NCBI GenBank assembly: GCA_000320545.1
Contig: ADNK01000611.1
Span: 1-35,883, forward strand
DNA length: 35,883 bases
Reading direction: 5' to 3'
From: Bigelowiella natans CCMP2755
Lineage: Eukaryota > Cercozoa > Chlorarachniophyceae
Under the pieces are notes generated by a model, which saw only the letters and a list, made by a program, of their open reading frames with translations, ran no database searches and had not been told where the DNA came from. Shown piece by piece: positions 11,322-23,467 of this stretch. The stretch's first letter is position 1, and each line of letters opens with the position of its first letter. The position numbers and the translations under genes were made by a program.

Positions 11322-11821
11322 GGAGGTCCCAGCTCCGCTTCGGTGGCGGGAAGGTGTATGTTTTGAGGGATAAAAAATACAATTTCTGCGCGAGAATTCT
11401 TTGTCGCAGTTACAAATTAGGATTCCTTTGAGTAGGAGAACGAGGTTGTAAATCGCACTAGATGTTTCAGGCTTATTTTATCAACCTTGCGAACACTTCC
11501 CTGCTGGGAAATTAATTACGTATGCGACTTAAGAATGCGTATGTCGCAATGTGAATTTGTCCTTGATCTGAAATGCGGCTTAAAAACGAAAGCTCTTGGC
11601 GCAATATATTCTATCCCCATCCTTCACTGCCACGCTACGGGTATGCAGTGGACTAAAGAACATCTTCAAAAAATAATACGTAGTGGGGAATGATTTTAGG
11701 GGCAACATGTACCGTTGGAGATAGTGTTGGTCTGTGCTTCATTGGGAAAGCCACACAAATGATAGCTTTTCTAAGAGACTTGGTTACTAATTCTTCTTGA
11801 TCTTCGTCTGGACAGATTGCA
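11322..11821. promoter_or_regulatory. Shared intergenic spacer between divergent genes
   Basis: Five hundred bases separate the ATG of the minus-strand coiled-coil gene (11321) from the ATG of the plus-strand acidic nuclear protein (11822). An open frame at 11487-11693 has no splice borders and is not called. The arrangement suggests a bidirectional promoter; no convincing TATA box was identified. Confidence 0.4.
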
Positions 11822-14373
11822 ATGCCCCCTCGATGGAAGCAGCAATCCGTAGCAGCTTTACTTAGACCTAAGAGGGGTAATTCTAAATCAGTACGTGTTA
11901 GCCGCTGTATTTAAAACACGTTGGGCGTGTTTTGGCCATCCTGAATCATGCCTTGTTCGGGTAGGTGTCAACAAAAAAAAGGGGAACCCACCTCGGAATG
12001 CCATCAAGAAGAAAGACGCTTCAGATTCATATTGCACAAAGTATCGGCCGCTGGTCTTCGCAAAACCCAAGCCGAGACTTCCATCGAATACTCCCGCACC
12101 GGTCAGGCGACAGAGCGATGAATTCATTACTCCCGGAGTCAATGAAAATCGTGCAGGTGGAAAGCAGAGTATACGACGGAAGTCAGAAAAGGTACTAACT
12201 TAAAAGGATTCTAAAGTAGCAATGTGGCAGATAAGTTATATTTGGGCTTAATTAAAAGGTTCCTATCCCGACTCCAAGAGCAAATTTGAAAAAGCGCTTC
12301 AGCTTGAGGGAACAAGTCGTCAGCCCACACGAGGATTCGAGTTTTGTGCAGCATGAGAGCTCAGATCACCCAGATCCTCCACCCCACACTGTGGCTGATT
12401 CATCATCGCAGCTCGATCTTGGGCTGATAGACAGCGATTCAGAAGAGGATATGTGTCCCAATTTTTCCATCCCGATACACAGTCGGAATCCTGATAGTAG
12501 GACTAATCGGAAGGAGGAGAAGGTTCCTCTTGATGCCATGATCTAACGTTCAATTATATTTTACAAACATATTATTTTGAACCCCCTCAGAAAATAGAGA
12601 TCATTGATCTCGTGAGCGATTTCAGTAAGTCACAAGGTTCCGAAGAGACATCAAAGCTGAGAGAGGATAGGCTCTTCTCACGGAACGAGTCTAAAATGCA
12701 TTCGCAAGCAACTGCACAAACTGCCGATGCTGACTCTACCGATGATGAACTAGGCGACTCATATCAACGCAGGTTGTATTTATACGACGTGTGTATTTGG
12801 TCCCAAAGAAAGAAATACTTACTGTTTTCCGCCGCAGATCTAAACGGTCTCCCCGGCGACCTTTGGCAAGAATATTTGCAGATAGAGCCTCCTCTCGCAT
12901 GAAACCTTTGTCTCCTTCGAAATGCAACATTCGGGCGAATAACAGAAATGGCATGCGCAGGTTGCAATTGTGCGGCAAACAATCTGGGCTTCCTTTAATG
13001 ATGAGTTATTCAATACTGTGTGTTGCAGAAGGGTTGAGCCGTGCGTGCAAAAGCAACATAGGATGATGTCTGACACACCAAGCCTTGCTTCGAAAAGGGA
13101 GGCGAAAGGAGCTGGGTTGAACATCATACCTGCTCCTTCCATCGTTGGTTCTGTTGATGGTGACGACGACGACGACGATGATGATGAATATGACTCGGAG
13201 GATGAACCGTGCCGACCAAGCCTAGCTCCGAAGAGGGAGGTGAAAAGAGTTGGGTTGAAAAAAATACCTCCTCGTTACATCGTTCATTCAAGTGATGACG
13301 ACGATGATGATCATGACTCAGAGGATGAAGATGACCCCTATATGAAAAGGTTGCTCCGAATTCTCTCGAGTAGTGCAGAATGATTACAAGTTGTGCCATC
13401 GTCCAGGTTTCGGCCGGTCAGCGAGCTCGTATCCGCTGGTATTTTACAGGGGAATGTTCGGTACACAGTTTGCACGATAGCGACACTTCATATTTGGTAG
13501 TGAGAGATTCTATCCAACAGGACAAAACCTCCCGCTCGATACCAAAATTCGTGCTCTTCCTTCAAGGCAGATACATCGTCCCATCGAAAGGGCAGCCCTC
13601 CTACCTCGGACTCCTATCTTCGAGATAATGATAATGATAATGATAATGATGATGATGATGATGATGATGACTCAGACGATGAAGACGACCCCTACATGAA
13701 AAGGTGGAAAATCCAAATAGAGTATGCATAAGGTTTTGCCAGGATCAGAGATTTTTTTTTTAAAAAAGGTTTCGGCCAGTTAGTGAGCTCGTTTCTGCAG
13801 GCATCCTGAACGAAAGCGACGTGAACGTGGTGAGACAACAAAGTGAATATTGGCAGTAATGAGAACAAATTCAAACGAGCACGTTTACGTCATATACAGT
13901 CAAAGATAATGAGCAATGGAAGATCAAGAAAATCAAAGAAATCAGCGCGTGCGTCGACGTACACAAGCGATCCCACCACACATTTCGTGCGTAGTGGGCG
14001 CCGTTTCATTAGTGAGGAATCCAGCAGCTTTTCTCGTCAAGATAACTCAGCTTATAGTTCCAACAGCCGAAAGGGTAAAGGTTATTGGGTCACGCTGCGA
14101 GGTAGTAAGAAGAAAAGTTCTTGCAGCACTCATATTGTCATCGTCTTGATAACTAGAATAATGATGTATGATTGACTTGCAGGAGGACAGAAACAGTACA
14201 TTGCAGGAGATGGACGCAAGCTGACAGGGTCTGCTGCTTACAAAGCCTACAGAACCCAGCAAAAAGAGAACGGCGGCACGACATCTGGCAAGAAAGCCAA
14301 AACACGGAAAAGGAAGAAAGGTGGCAAACGCGCTGGAGCCAGAAAAAACAAGCGAAAACGAAAAAAAGCCTAG
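11822..14373 (+). CDS. Acidic, SIM- and PIP-like-motif protein with internal exon duplication
   Basis: Eleven predicted exons: 11822-11876, 11965-12191, 12259-12522, 12591-12772, 12838-12960, 13029-13349, 13407-13438, 13571-13703, 13769-13790, 13864-14101, 14183-14373 (TAG). All phases close, giving 595 residues. The N-terminus MPPRWKQQSVAALLRPKR resembles a degenerate PIP box (Q-x-x-V-x-x-L-L) followed by basic residues. Exon 4 opens with KIEIIDLVSDF, a good SUMO-interaction motif with acidic flank. Exons 6 and 8 hold Asp/Glu runs; DPYMKR-FRPVSELVSA occurs twice across an intron of identical phase. The tail has GYWVTLRGGQKQYIAGDGRK, then a Lys/Arg-rich end that looks like a nuclear localisation signal. 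This suggests a chromatin or DNA-maintenance adaptor (inference). The exon 9/10 border is least certain. Confidence 0.65.
13029..13790 (+). repeat. Exon-intron tandem duplication inside the acidic protein gene
   Basis: Copy 1 comprises the Asp-rich end of exon 6 (GATGAAGATGACCCCTATATG...), a phase-2 intron, and exon 7 starting GTTTCGGCC. Copy 2 comprises the end of exon 8 (GATGAAGACGACCCCTACATG...), a phase-2 intron, and exon 9 starting GTTTCGGCC. The protein (DPYMKR then FRPVSELVSA) is identical while introns and third codon positions differ. Within exon 6 a further pair (SLASKREAKGAGLNIIP and SLAPKREVKRVGLKKIP) shows an older duplication. Confidence 0.75.
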
Positions 14374-15094
14374 CTTTCCTTCGACGCATGACATATAGGT
14401 TATTTTTGCTCGTTTTTTATTCGCTGAAGTTTGGTAGATGCTGAGTACCTATATCGGCTCTACGCCCATATTTATCCAGGCGCATTCTTGCCCGTGTTGA
14501 TTGATATAATTACAGCATGGCAATACTCGTGCAAGTTATCATACTCATGATTCAAACAAATATTTATGTACGTAAGATTCACGCTAAAACGGATGTGCGG
14601 GTGCCAGCATGAATGAAGCCTTTGGTGCAATTAGAAACGCATACAATTTAAGCGCTGTAGCCGCAGCATTGCTTAGCTTCATTAGGGTGACCATTGAAAT
14701 TTTTTAATTTATTCATCACATCCGTCTCATATGTATGTAGTCTGGCATCATGTTATACATGTTCCTCGTAATACAACTGGCTATCTGCATTAACGTACAT
14801 GACGACTAGTATTATGCTTTACCATTCTCGCGAAAGGTTGACCTAGTAGGCAAAACTTGCTACGATGGATAGCTACTGTAATGTTGTGTACGCGCGTAAG
14901 CATGGAAGCTCATGCTGTATGAGAGGGCCTGATCGATGCAGCGATTACTAGATAATGTAAAATGTTGTTTGGAGTTGCGAGGCAGTGAAGCTTAGTAATG
15001 AGAATGTAATCTTCACAAGGAATATTCGCTGAACTATGACGTTGCAGCACACGGCTATAGCTTAGCCGACGATCGCAATTGCAAATCGCTGCAT
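14374..15094. other. Convergent intergenic region
   Basis: It lies between the 3' ends of the plus-strand acidic protein gene (14373) and the minus-strand small gene (15095). No exon with supported borders and no canonical AATAAA in either gene's orientation was noticed. The minus-strand open frame at 14910-15212 overlaps real exons in another frame and is a shadow. Confidence 0.5.
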
Positions 15095-16438
15095 TTACTC
15101 TTTGGATGGTGTGCTGGCAGCAGTTTCCTTGGCAGAAGGATCGTATGCAGTCCCGGGAATGCCTGTGATACGCAGCAGGACAGGAGAACCGTGTGCTTGT
15201 GTTCACGTACAAGCAAGCAAATACGCAGCATCGACTACTGCTACATCATCAAAAAGATATAAAGAAACAATATCGGGTAATATGAATTGTTGCTGAGACC
15301 TAAATGGCATGCTATAGGGAAGATATCCTCCAGAAATGTGCAGCAGTTATTGCCATCACCAAGAATCGGTATCATCCGGTAGCTGAAAAAACGGTAAACA
15401 AATTCGGTTCATAAAGAGTTGCAGCCACATAATTACATGCTATAATCAGCATCCTTTGTACATTTAATTAGATTCGCAACCCTAAATCACCTACGATACA
15501 GATAATGGGAGGTTGCAGTCGGAATAAGAGCAGGCAATACCGCTGTCCTTCAGTAGGGTAAACCGCTTCAGCAATATCCTTTCCGTTTCGAATTTGGCGG
15601 GTAACCACCTTAAAACAGTATATTCAACAATGCCAAAAATTAGTCAATGCTCCTCAGAATTAATATCATAGCATGCCCTTCTATTGAGATTCTCCCCTAT
15701 CAGAATCTTACCCTTCTACGATCTGGATTCAATAGCTCGGAGATTGCTGTTGCCTGCGGAGAGGTATATAGTAGAAACCTTGACCGTCAAACACTCACTC
15801 CAGGATTCTTGCTATTTTCTTAATCGTGACAATTTGAGCTGCTGCTGCGGTGTGGTGAATTTTTTAAGCGATAGACACCTGGACTTCATCAAGCTCGCCA
15901 GTCATCACCGTCACCTCTTCCCAATCTTTAATGTCATCTGCATTTACAACCATATAATGTATTGGATCGTACTAAGTTGTGTGTGTGTGTGTGTGTGTGT
16001 GATTGTGTGCGCTCGAATAAGGTATCAGCTTCTAAAAAGGGTGCGTAGTTGCTCACAACTGCTACTTTCTTTTCCAACGGATTGTCTATCATAGAGTGGG
16101 GTTCAATCATTGAAATCATTATTTCCAAATTAACCAGCATCCTACGTTTCGATTTTCGTTTGCGAAGACTCTCTGTGATGGGATCAGGGGTCACGAGAAC
16201 TCCTTGTTGAGACACCACCGCAGACAGAACAGCCCTCCTATCACGAATGGCGCAGGATACTGCATCATTTCAATGAAAGTATACCATGAAACCATCCACT
16301 ATTAAAAGAGTTTGTTTTAGAGGAGAGGTTCACACTACATTGGTGAAGTGTAATTTTCAGGATAAAATCCGACAGTGATGCTAGGCGCCTGCGGCGCAGA
16401 TCTGTTGCATTGTTTCCCTGGTTCTTGTTCGCAGCCAT
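15095..16438 (-). CDS. Small unknown protein, five exons
   Basis: Exons read right to left: 16339-16438 (ATG at 16438), 16066-16259, 15491-15608, 15211-15240 (30 bases), 15095-15162 (TAA). Every junction closes in phase and gives 169 residues. It starts MAANKNQGNNATDLRRRRLA and continues with mixed, helix-prone sequence (SCAIRDRRAVLSAVVSQQGV; LRKRKSKRRMLVNLEIMISM). Near the end is a hydrophobic stretch (CLLLFRLQPPIICIVAVVDA) that could be a buried strand-helix or a membrane anchor, then a polar tail. The ATG immediately follows a good acceptor (CCCAGCAG), so an upstream exon is possible: 16608-16685 has an open frame and a GTAATA donor that joins in phase 0. I do not recognise the family. A GT repeat (about 15978-16001) lies in the second intron. 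Confidence 0.6.
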
Positions 16439-17002
16439 CTGCTGGGAATTCCGGGAATACAGGGAATAACTCCACCGCAGTATGCCCAACGCGGTAATAT
16501 GGCACTTTAAATACCTTCAATTTTGAAAAATTCTTTTTGTGAATTTTTATCATTCCTTCATTTGTACAACTCGAGGCAGCTGCCGAATTTATTACCCGAT
16601 ATTTGATCCCAGTTGTCCATTTTGCTGGTAAACATGGGAGACGTTCACTTCCGGCCTCTGCGGAAATTGATCGAGGATGGTACTCCGACCGTGGGAAGAG
16701 ACGGGGTTTATGACTAATAAACAAGGAACAACACATCCCGAATTACACCACTCGTCCGAAATTTACATCATCGATAAAATACAATAATTTGAAGGTAGAC
16801 CCGCGAACAATGCCTCTGATATCTAGAAAATCTGATTTCCGAAGTCGCTGCTGCCAAGCTTTCCTCCTACACCTTGGATGCGCTCTGCCGTGCAGTGGTG
16901 CTGAGGAACAACTGCGATGGGCAGACAACGTGCCTCTACAGAAACGATGAGGAGCCAGCATCAAAACGAGCATCGATGCAAGAGTGTTACTTGTGGAGAG
17001 AA
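16439..17002. other. No confident gene; possible minus-strand exons
   Basis: Minus-strand frames (16608-16685 ending at GTAATA; 16743-16930) and a plus-strand frame (16874-17098) overlap. None has a complete set of splice signals. The 16608-16685 stretch could be a 5' exon of the small gene to its left. Confidence 0.35.
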
Positions 17003-17317
17003 TCATTCGCGCTCCAGTCGCTTGTCGGTGGTGTCAACGACCACCATCGCCGCCTTGTTCGGCCGATCGTCGGTCGGCACCCAGATGAAAAATGCTAAGT
17101 CTTCCTTTTTCTTGTGCGACAATGAAAGTTCGATGACGCATACAATAAAGGGACTTATCCTGACTGAATGTCAAGATGGAAGAGGCGTCTGAAATGGTGC
17201 CTTTTTTTATGCTACGACAATGATTTTGCCCGTCGCATCCACAACTAGATCAGAGTAAGGGAGTCCGCTTGCTCGAGCCGCATCCTGAAAGGGCACACGC
17301 CTTTGTGATCGCAACAT
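17003..17317 (-). pseudogene. ADF-H/cofilin-like segment with in-frame stops
   Basis: One minus-strand frame reads, from ATG at 17317, SGLPYSDLVVDATGKIIVV (like the first strands of an ADF-H domain), then TAA (17207-17209), a short stretch, TGA (17171-17173), then PFIVCVIELSL, about ten Lys/Glu-rich residues, FFIWVPTDD, KAAMVVVDTTDKRLERE and a TGA at 17003. In the ADF/cofilin family the middle of the domain has a beta strand, an FI-x-W-x-P-D motif, then a K-M-x-Y strand and a Lys/Arg helix, which this matches in order and spacing. The final helix of the fold is not found afterwards. It is either a decayed copy or a gene with introns I cannot place; no GT-AG pair removes both inner stops in phase without losing domain sequence. 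Confidence 0.45.
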
Positions 17318-17419
17318 CCCCGCTCTGATACTTCCGCCTCGTTGTACTACCGGGTCACAGTAAACCTAAATGGAACATGCGAACGATTGGTATTTTCCCG
17401 CGTTGCTGAGTTAGCTGAA
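17318..17419. promoter_or_regulatory. Short head-to-head spacer upstream of TAF1
   Basis: Only 102 bases separate the TAF1 start codon (17420) from the ATG of the minus-strand cofilin-like segment (17317). The TAF1 frame is open upstream from about 17315 without an ATG, so part of this may instead be 5' leader or an extra exon. Confidence 0.35.
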
Positions 17420-20400
17420 ATGAGTGCGGAAGGGGGCAGGGCTCCCGAGCTCTCTGTCCTCTATGAGAGCGATAAGGATGGGGTTATTCTACAGAATTCG
17501 AAGATCTTCTTCATGGGTAATGTTAAAACTTGTTGATAGTATTAGTACCATGAAAGAATATAGATGGAGGCAGTTGTGCCCTTTGAGATTCATAACCGAA
17601 TAACAACTCACATCCAGCCCTTTTGTTGATAGATAAGCATCCAGAACTTAGACTTCCAGATTACATGCCGAAGAAATCTGAGCGGGAGGAGCGGTGATAT
17701 TTCATTAACATTATATCTAAATCACTCAAAAAATCACTTCAAGAATGATCTGTATACTAGCCATAGTTTGCAAACTTGTCAGAATTTGAAAGTAATCATA
17801 GCTTCTCTCTCAACATTCAGAATGAAAAGGCGGGATGCTCAACGAAAGAAGCAGCCTGCAAAGGAGCGCAAAAATATATCGCATTCCTCGTTCCAACAGG
17901 TAGAGCCCCCCCTCTTCCCTCTCAACTTTGACCGTATTCGTAGCCTGTGAGAAAGTCCCCTCGAGGATTAGTTTTCATCAACATGTACCCAATGTTGTTG
18001 AATATTGTATTATCGAAGGATATGGAGGAACTCTTTCTTTCACCCCCTCCGAGGGAAAAAAGACTCGTTAAAGCAATTAAGGTAAAACTTACGAGTTATC
18101 ATGGTGGAAAGATTGTATATTCTGGAAAGCACGTGCTCTTTGTTGGTCTGCGATAAGTCCTAAGTAATGCGATGCCGCCTCTGTCAAAAGGATAAATCAA
18201 ACGAAAAGGGAGAAGGAAGTGGATCTCTGCAAGGCGACCCTCATGAGGAGCGGAAGAAAAAGGTTATCGCATCTTATTAGATGCCAACCGCTTGAAAATG
18301 AATCTAGCGAACAAAATGCAGATTCACGCACCTATTTCATAAATACATACACGCATACATACGTTAACAATATACTTGTGTTGTGATGGACAAGAGAGTA
18401 GAGGGTCGGTGTATAGAATTATCTTAGCAAAGTGAGGTTCCATGCGCAGGGGGTGAATTCTAATTTTTGTGGTTGCAACAAGCAGATGGAGAACGAGGAG
18501 TATGAGCTCAGGTTTGTATTAGAAGGCGATACCCTCCACCCCATTCACTACACATCATCTCTGCTGTCGTTGACATGTTAAATAAATAAAGGCTGTTGTT
18601 AATGGGTCCTATCATTTTCATCAGCAACATCATCATCATCATCATCTTCGAAAATAACAATAACAACTTAAACACTATTATTATGGAAGATCCGCTATCA
18701 TGAATGTAAAAAGTACTATTACTCGCCAATTGCAGTGATGGAACTACTGACTGCTTAGGCGAGATGATGATGATGATGGTGATGATGATGGTGGTGGTTT
18801 GAATTTTCCAAACAGCCATAGTACATTGCTCATGAATCTTTGAGTCTAACTAGGAGCGAGCGATGGACGACTATCTCCTCCTTGTCCTCCTCCTCCTCTC
18901 TCTTCGTCATGTACGTACTTTCACATTTATCGACTCATTCATTGATGCATGCAGCGCTCCTGGAGGACTGCCTTTAATCGGCAGCATCTTGGACGAGAGA
19001 GACTCGAGGCAGGAAGCCCTCGACCGCAAACGCTTATTCCGTGAACTCCTTCAAACCCGTAAGGAGGGGGGGGGGATAAACTGCCTTCCGTATCCCCTTG
19101 CTGACCTCGAGGGTGTCAGGTCGCTGCCTTGGGAAGACGAGATAGCGTGGGGAGGGGGGGGCACAAACAAACGAAGCGCTGCTGCAGGGAATCTTGGTGG
19201 TGGTAAAAGCAGCCGTGTAGCAGCAGCAGCGTTAGCAGGTGGCAACGATGGTGATGATGATGATGGTGACGACGAACCCCTCGTTCCCGTTGTCAACGAC
19301 AGTGAAGACGACGACGATGAGGATGAGGATGAGGATGAGGACGATTCACAAGAGAAAAAAAATCACAGTACCAACGAGAATGATGATGGAAATGATGCGA
19401 CCCGCTCTCGCGATAATGCGCATTCGTCTAACCGTAGCAGCAGCAGCTACACCAAAGCGGCGGGAGAAACGGGAAGTGCAAGATGGCATGACAAAGGACC
19501 GTATTCTTCAAGGGGGGGGGGACGAGGGGGGGGGGGGGGGGGAGGCTACAGAGCGTCCCTAGACAATATGCTTCTCAAGATGCATGGGCATGCAACGATC
19601 TTCGGCTCAAGCAGCACTTTTGGAGGAAGAGGAGGAGGAGGAAGAGGAAGGGGTAGAAGCAACAGACGCCATTATCTGAATCGTCGACAGAGGGGTGGCA
19701 GGCGGAGAGGAGGAGGAGGAAAAGGGGGTACTAATCCTAACGCCGTGGTGATGTATTGGTCAAGAAGGGGTCTTCTGAAGCCCACGCTTTTCGTTACGGG
19801 GGAGGGGGAGGGAACCCTTCACGGCGGCAACAGGACAGCTCAGCAGCAGGCTCTACACCAATTTCATCGTGATCAGCCGACCACCGGCACACAACAAAAG
19901 GGAGGGGGCAACGGCCAAAACTCTTGGTGGGAACACAATATCGTTAGCAGCGGCAATAGAGGAGGAGGTGGTGGAGGAGGAGGAGGGATGGGGATAAAAA
20001 AGATATACGCAACGAACAAATACCGCTACACCATCACTGAGATAGGGCAGCAGCTTATGAAGCAAAAGCAGAAGCGGCAGCAGATGCTAGCAGATGCTGC
20101 CTTAGAGCGCAAGCGTCGCCAACAAGGGAGAGGGGGGAAGGGAGGGGGAGGTCAAGTGTCTTGGAGGGGTGGTAGTTACAATAGAGGAGGAGGAGGAGGA
20201 AGAGGAAGAAGATTCGTCAACACGGTAAGTGAGCGAGGCAACATTCTATAGTCGATAGAAAGATCAGATAAATATATAACTCCCTGACTCGTTTTCTTGG
20301 GGGAAAATAATTATCATTATCATTATTATTAAATAATCAATGAATGTGTTTGAATATGGTATTGATATAGCAATATTCCCGTCGTAATGCATGAGTAAGG

Positions 20401-20432
20401 TGCATTGGATCTGAACATAATGCAATATATTC

Positions 20433-20474
<42 letters not shown>

Positions 20475-21603
20475 TGATATGATGTTCGATTTTTCTGTCC
20501 TCGTTGTTAGGATGGTAAAAGCAGCACAGGAGAAGCGCAACAGGAAATCACTGCTGCCAATGGACGGGAGGAGCAGAGTGCCACCATGTCTTTGTCGTCT
20601 TCTTCTTCGTCATCATCCCAACTTTGGGGGCGGATAAAGCTCGACACGGAGGCTATGTTGCGCGGTTGGCTGAAAGCTCTCGATTTAGAATCGCGCCAAC
20701 GCATCCACCGAGCGGCTGCCGACTACGAGCGTCGCGTCCTCATTCGGTTAAGACGCATGAGGCGGCAACGGTTACGACAGTTGAATAGCAGTAGTGGGAG
20801 TGGTAGGAGTGGTAATGGTATGATCATCTATGGCAATAATGAGCTAGTAGGAGGAGGAGATTATGGTAGCAGCAGCGCCAGTACTGCTAGTAGATTCTAT
20901 CTTGGAGGCAGCAGGAGCAGCAACAACAATCGTAGGCGATCTTCATCGTCAGCAGCATCATCACGAAATCCGAACCAACCGCTCGTGGAAGCACTTCGGC
21001 TCGCCCACATGAACGCTGAGCAGAGAGAGATCTTCCTCAAGTACGTCAGGTACCGCATCAGTTGTCGCAGGGAGAAGAAACCAGGGTCGGAGTCGCTGCT
21101 GGGAGCGCTGATGCCCTTCTTTTACCACAATGATGATGACGAAGAGGCAGCAGCAGAGGAGGAGGAGGAGGAGGAGGATCAGGACGGTCGGGGTGGGGCC
21201 TTTCCCGGAGGAGTAAGTAGCAGTATTTATGGCGGCAGCAGCAGCAATAATATTTCACAATGGAGCAGCAGCAGGAGGAGATTAGGGGGGGGAAGGAACG
21301 GCTCTTCTTCTTCGCAGAGGGGGGGGTTTGGTGGATGGAGCGATCTCAGTGTAGGAGACCTGAGAGACATCCTATCGTTCGGCTTGAAACGCTACTATGA
21401 TAGAGCTAGAGCTCCTATGGAAGAAAAGGACGAGATGACGCAGCAAGGTAGGGTAGTAGTAGTAGTAGTAGTAGTAATAGTTAGAAGAGGTGATGACTAA
21501 GGAATGGGGGGAGAGAGGAGAGGAGGAGAGAAAGAGAGAGACCACGTACACACTCACACACACACACACACATACACACACACATATACACATACAAGTT
21601 GCA

Positions 21604-21639
<36 letters not shown>

Positions 21640-22553
21640 GGAGCACAGAGGTGCATAAAGAATGTAATGTGTATTTGCGTGCGTGCATGTGTGTGTATCT
21701 AATAAAATCACTATCTTCCTCCCCCTTTTCACATATATGACTAAGAATCATCATGATTGTGTGTCGTCTACTATTCTCTTCTTCCTTCCTGTCAGAACGC
21801 AATCGATTAGAAGCGATGAAGTGGATGCAAATTAGCAGCCCCTCACCCACGTCGTCATCGAATCTAACCGGCAGCAACGTTAAGGATGGAGCGGACCGAA
21901 TCGTCGGTGGCGTCTCCAGGCCTTCTTCCTCCTCCCACAACGGCGGAAACGATCAGCAGGGCCGACTGTCATCATCATCGCTGGGAGGGCGGCAACGACG
22001 TGGCGACGGCGAGGAAGGAGAAGCAGCGCACAGCAAGCGAGGCAACCGCAAGCTGGGTGTCTGGAGAGTCAACAACGATTTCGCCTCCAGCGCCTGGTTA
22101 GAGTCCGTGGTGTGGGACGAGAAAGTACCTCCCAAACGCAAGCCGCTCACTCAACTCATCCTCGACCTCAACGACAAGAACATGATCTTTGAAGAGGATA
22201 TTCCAGGGGGGGGGGGGGGGCGAAGGCGGCGGGGGCGACGGCGACGACGAGCCCGATGACATCTGCGTTACTATCACCAGGGATTACATCAAACAAGAAG
22301 GCAACGGCGATGATGACGAGAACGATGGAGGAGATAATGATGATGATGACGAGAAGTACGAGGACGACGATTTCACGACGTACCAAAGGCCACCGGACCT
22401 CGATCCGTTCAACATCGGCGTGGACTATACTGACAAGTAATACTGCTGCTGCTATCATCATCATCATCGGGAGGAGAGGACGAACGAGCGAACGATCTCT
22501 CGGATGATATCAACAACTATTATCAAATATGTGTATTTAAATATATATTATAA

Positions 22554-22588
<35 letters not shown>

Positions 22589-23418
22589 ACAAACGAACGA
22601 AAGGATAGTAGCAGCTTGTCCTCTTTCTCTCTCTCACAGTCTTTTCTACCTGCGATGCGTTGTTGTTGTTGTTGTTGTTGTTGTTGTGGTGGTGGTGGTG
22701 GTGCCGCCGCCAGGTATAAAGCCCACGCCCGCAGTCGGCGAAAGGTCGAAAAAGAGGTCAACGTTCAGCACCTCGGGCCAGCGCAAAAGCTCGATGAAGT
22801 GTGGTTTCCTCACCGGCTCGCTCACAATGTCCTTGCCAGGCATCATAAGCTGCCTCTTAGATTTCGAGACCAGAAATTAACGGACGGGGTGGGCTATGTG
22901 GTGAAGCTTGGCAAAGAAAGCAAGGTGGTTTGGTTGGTTAGTGTGCGTTAGGGATTATTGCGCGTAATGGTGGTGGTGGTGATGGTGGAGAAGATGATGG
23001 AAAAGGAGGAAGAGGAAGGAGTGACAAAATAGAAACTAATGTGCACGTATCACCCAATTTATCGTCCTGCTGCTCTCTTCCTCCTCCTCCCCCTCCCCCC
23101 CTCCTTCTTTTCGTTCGACAGAAACTGGAAGACGACAAGGTAAGCAAGAGCTGGAAGAAGCATTCTGCAAGCGAGGGCCGCGTTGTCCTATTTGAGTACA
23201 TCGAGCAGAACCCAGCTCTAATTGCGAATACCGGCATGGCGTCGTTGATCCTCAAGTACCATCGTAAGAAAGCTAACGAAGAGGACCTCAACCCACCAGA
23301 TCCAGAGCTCGGTCGAAAGCAGGTAGTAGTAGTAGTAGTAGTAGTAGTGGTACTTGTATTTGTCGTAGCTTATCCGCCATCCATCCATCCATCAAGCACT
23401 GTTGCTTCTGTGTTCATA

Positions 23419-23467
<49 letters not shown>

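Noticed and set aside
12736-13142. Minus-strand open frames opposite the acidic protein gene
   Set aside because: The plus-strand exons 12591-12772, 12838-12960 and 13029-13349 close in phase with good acceptors; the antisense frames are shadows.
13380-13628. Plus-strand open frame between duplicated units
   Set aside because: The DNA splits into exon 7 (13407-13438), an intron and exon 8 (from 13571) in other frames; this frame is not supported by the duplicated protein.
16874-17192. Plus-strand open frames followed by AATAAA at 17143-17148
   Set aside because: They oppose the cofilin-like minus-strand frame, lack splice borders and would end just before the TAF1 start; the hexamer may be chance.
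17342-17419. In-frame upstream extension of the first TAF1 exon
   Set aside because: It has no ATG and no clear acceptor, and family similarity begins after the ATG at 17420; kept as possible leader only.
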